The notes below the pieces were generated by a model that saw only the letters and a list, made by a program, of their open reading frames with translations, made no database searches and was not told where the DNA came from. Position numbers and translations under genes: made by a program. 8,110 nt of DNA from NCBI GenBank assembly GCA_946477805.1, contig CAMKZP010000148.1:1-8110 (forward strand), in the 5' to 3' direction. How positions within the stretch are numbered: position 1 is the first letter of the stretch; each line of letters starts with the position of its first letter. This stretch comes from an uncultured Enterobacter sp. GTDB taxonomy: Bacteria > Pseudomonadota > Gammaproteobacteria > Enterobacterales > Enterobacteriaceae. Of the stretch, positions 6,698-8,110 are shown in pieces.

Positions 6698-6999
6698 TGG
6701 CAATTCAGGAAATCCCGCTGACAGCGGATAACCAGCAATTCAGCATCATCCTTGCGGGGACCACCTGGCGGATTAGCATCACCTGGCGCGATCTGTACTG
6801 GATTATGGACCTGCAGAACGACAGAGGGGAGCCGGTAATATCCGGTATTCCTCTCGTCACGGGCGCGGACCTGCTGGCGCAGTACGCCTATATGGGGCTC
6901 GGCTTTAAGCTGGTGGTGGTCTGTGACGACAGTACACAGGATTATCCGACGAAAACCGACCTGGGCGGCCGCAGTCATTTACTGGTATCAACGGAGTAA
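6697..6999 (+). CDS. Baseplate plug protein (cyanophage Pam3 gp18-like)
   Basis: This 100-residue beta-rich protein has an ATG that shares one base with the previous TAA; the ribosome site is weak, so translation is probably coupled. Recognisable features are an N-terminal repeat of short strands (FSIILAGTTWRISITWRDLYWIMDLQNDRG, about residues 15-44), followed by the conserved core GIPLVTGADLLAQYAYMGLGFKLVVV at 50-75 and a C-terminal YPTKTDLGGRSHLLV. This is the pattern of the baseplate plug family described for the cyanophage Pam3 simple contractile tail. The plug closes the central channel of the baseplate before infection. The adjacent Dit-like and hub genes fit. Family assignment is confident; the plug role is by homology only. 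Confidence 0.85.
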   Translation: MAIQEIPLTADNQQFSIILAGTTWRISITWRDLYWIMDLQNDRGEPVISGIPLVTGADLLAQYAYMGLGFKLVVVCDDSTQDYPTKTDLGGRSHLLVSTE

Positions 7000-7001
7000 G
7001 C

Positions 7002-8069
7002 ATGTCACAGAACTGGATGAGACATTTCGAGCTGCAGCTCGTGGACGAGAACGGGCAGGGTATCGAGCTCAGCGATTTTAAAGTGACCTTTACGATCGAC
7101 TGGTTCAACATCAGCAGCGCGTCACGGGTTGGAACGTTCAAAATTTACAACCTGTCAGCTGATACGGTGAACCGCATCACCGGGCAGGAGTTTTCTAAGG
7201 TGCGGCTGATTGCCGGTTACGACGGAATCGCGCCGGAGGTGTCGGCAAGCGATGTCGGGACCGTGCGCGAAGTCGACGCGGCGGACGTGGGCCAGAGTGA
7301 TGGCCGGAACTACGGGCTGATTTTCAGCGGAGAAATTCGCTACTCGGTCACCGGTAAAGACAGCCCCATTGATTCCTACGTCCTGATTCAGGCAGCCGAT
7401 ACGGATCTGGCTTTTGCCACCAGCATAACCTCGCAGACGCTGGCTGCCGGTTACACGGTCGCAGACGTGAACCGCGCGCTGATGAAAGACTTCGAGGGCA
7501 AAGGCGCTACCGAAGGACTGACACCTGAAATGCCTGCTACCGTTTTTCCCCGGGGCCGGGTGCTGTTCGGCATGACACGGCATCTTATGGATAACGTGGC
7601 CGGACAATGTGGCGCAACATGGCAGTTCGTGGACGGTCAGCGCCAGATGGTGGCGAATAACGAGTATGTTCACGACGCGATTGTGCTCAACAGCGTCACC
7701 GGGCTTATAGGCATGCCTCAGCAGACTATCGGCAACGGCGTTAACGTCCGCGCGCTGATTAACCCCAACATCCGGGTTAACGGGCTCATTCAACTGGATC
7801 AGGCTTCGGTATTCCGCACCGCGCTGTCGAACAACGATATCGCGATGGCTGGTGGTCGCATCACCGACCAGAATACTGACGGCAATATCACGCTCAGAGG
7901 CACCACGGCGCAGCCTGCAAGCATCGCAACGGATGGCGTTTATATTGTGCGCGGGATTATGTACACTGGCGACACAAGGGGCCAGGCGTGGTACATGGAT
8001 ATGATGTGCGAAGCGCGTGGCGCGGTGGATTTACTCTCGTCCTCAGCGCAGCAAAGGATATATTCATGA
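7002..8069 (+). CDS. Probable baseplate hub protein
   Basis: The protein is 355 residues; ATG 7002 is two bases after the plug stop, with GGAG at 6993-6996. The N-terminal part (about residues 7-72) is beta-rich with VTFTIDWFNISSASRVGTFKIYNLSADTVNRI, as in gp27/gp44-type hub proteins whose first domains form a tube-like ring. A central helical part (about 150-205) contains ADVNRALMKDFEGKG and RVLFGMTRHLMDNVA. It is followed by TGLIGMPQQTIGNGVNVRALINPNIRVNGLIQLD at 233-266 and a C-terminal GVYIVRGIMYTGDTRGQAWYMDMMCEA at 312-338, recurrent features of these hub proteins. It would link the tube to the spike and plug. Residues 79-100 hold an imperfect tandem repeat. No catalytic motif is seen. 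The hub role is inferred from fold pattern and gene order rather than from a named domain I can confirm. Confidence 0.75.
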   Translation: MSQNWMRHFELQLVDENGQGIELSDFKVTFTIDWFNISSASRVGTFKIYNLSADTVNRITGQEFSKVRLIAGYDGIAPEVSASDVGTVREVDAADVGQSDGRNYGLIFSGEIRYSVTGKDSPIDSYVLIQAADTDLAFATSITSQTLAAGYTVADVNRALMKDFEGKGATEGLTPEMPATVFPRGRVLFGMTRHLMDNVAGQCGATWQFVDGQRQMVANNEYVHDAIVLNSVTGLIGMPQQTIGNGVNVRALINPNIRVNGLIQLDQASVFRTALSNNDIAMAGGRITDQNTDGNITLRGTTAQPASIATDGVYIVRGIMYTGDTRGQAWYMDMMCEARGAVDLLSSSAQQRIYS

Positions 8070-8110
8070 AGCGTATGAAGTTATTTCTGACAATTTCGTT
8101 ACTGTTCCCC
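8066..8110 (+). CDS. Start of a probable exported protein (cut by window end)
   Basis: Fifteen codons are visible: MKRMKLFLTISLLFP. ATG 8066 overlaps the hub stop as ATGA, and AAGGA at 8054-8058 lies 7 bases upstream, so this is a well-supported, translationally coupled start. Three basic residues followed by a hydrophobic run look like the n- and h-regions of a Sec signal peptide or an N-terminal membrane anchor. The cleavage region and mature protein are outside the window, so neither function nor family can be given. Confidence 0.7.
   Translation, partial: MKRMKLFLTISLLFP

Noticed and set aside
7155..7793. Long - strand open frame (212 codons) opposite the hub gene
   Set aside because: It mirrors the hub's codon pattern, has no ribosome site or recognisable domain, and lies fully within a well-supported + strand gene.
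1..8110. CRISPR array, tRNA, insertion sequence, defence or toxin-antitoxin system
   Set aside because: I found no spaced direct repeats, cloverleaf-like segments or transposase motifs; all space is taken by tail genes.

Overview
The window is one continuous block of phage virion genes, all on the + strand. The proteins are those of a contractile-tailed (myovirus-type) phage or prophage: a DUF4054 neck protein, connector and tail-completion proteins, a neck/tail terminator, a DUF3383 sheath, a DUF3277 tube, a frameshifted tail assembly chaperone, a tape measure protein, and the first baseplate genes. The host is probably an enterobacterium (Klebsiella, Enterobacter, Salmonella or Escherichia type). 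I infer this from the protein families, the moderately G+C-rich codon use, the strong Shine-Dalgarno sites and a striking number of E. coli-type Chi octamers. I cannot tell from the sequence whether it is a free phage or an integrated prophage. No integrase, attachment site, lysis gene or host gene is visible.

Layout. Bases 1-15 are not biological: they match the end of the Nextera/Tn5 mosaic-end adapter, so the window starts at a contig edge. From about 16 to 214 is the 3' end of a DUF4054 gene. Next come two small connector/completion genes (211-717 and 717-1121) and a terminator gene with a TTG start (1114-1659). The sheath (1663-2808) and tube (2820-3260) follow. The tail assembly chaperone (3264-3716) carries a classical -1 frameshift site that extends it to 3904. 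The tape measure (3894-6110) ends in a lytic transglycosylase domain. After it come a Dit-like baseplate protein (6110-6697), a Pam3 gp18-type baseplate plug (6697-6999), a probable hub protein (7002-8069) and the first 15 codons of an exported protein (8066-8110, cut by the window end).

The genes overlap or are separated by at most 11 bases, so they are almost certainly one transcription unit with coupled translation. I see no promoter, terminator, tRNA, repeat array or insertion sequence. No gene-free stretch exceeds 300 bases. The apparent gap 3717-3893 is filled by the frameshifted chaperone extension.

Functionally, the neck proteins close the head and cap the tail. The chaperone and its frameshift product load the tape measure while tube and sheath polymerise. 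The tape measure sets tail length and its murein-cutting domain probably opens the cell wall during DNA entry. The Dit-like, plug and hub proteins start the baseplate. I see no previously undescribed system. The points most worth a second look are the frameshift site, the Chi density, and the secretion-signal gene placed among baseplate genes.
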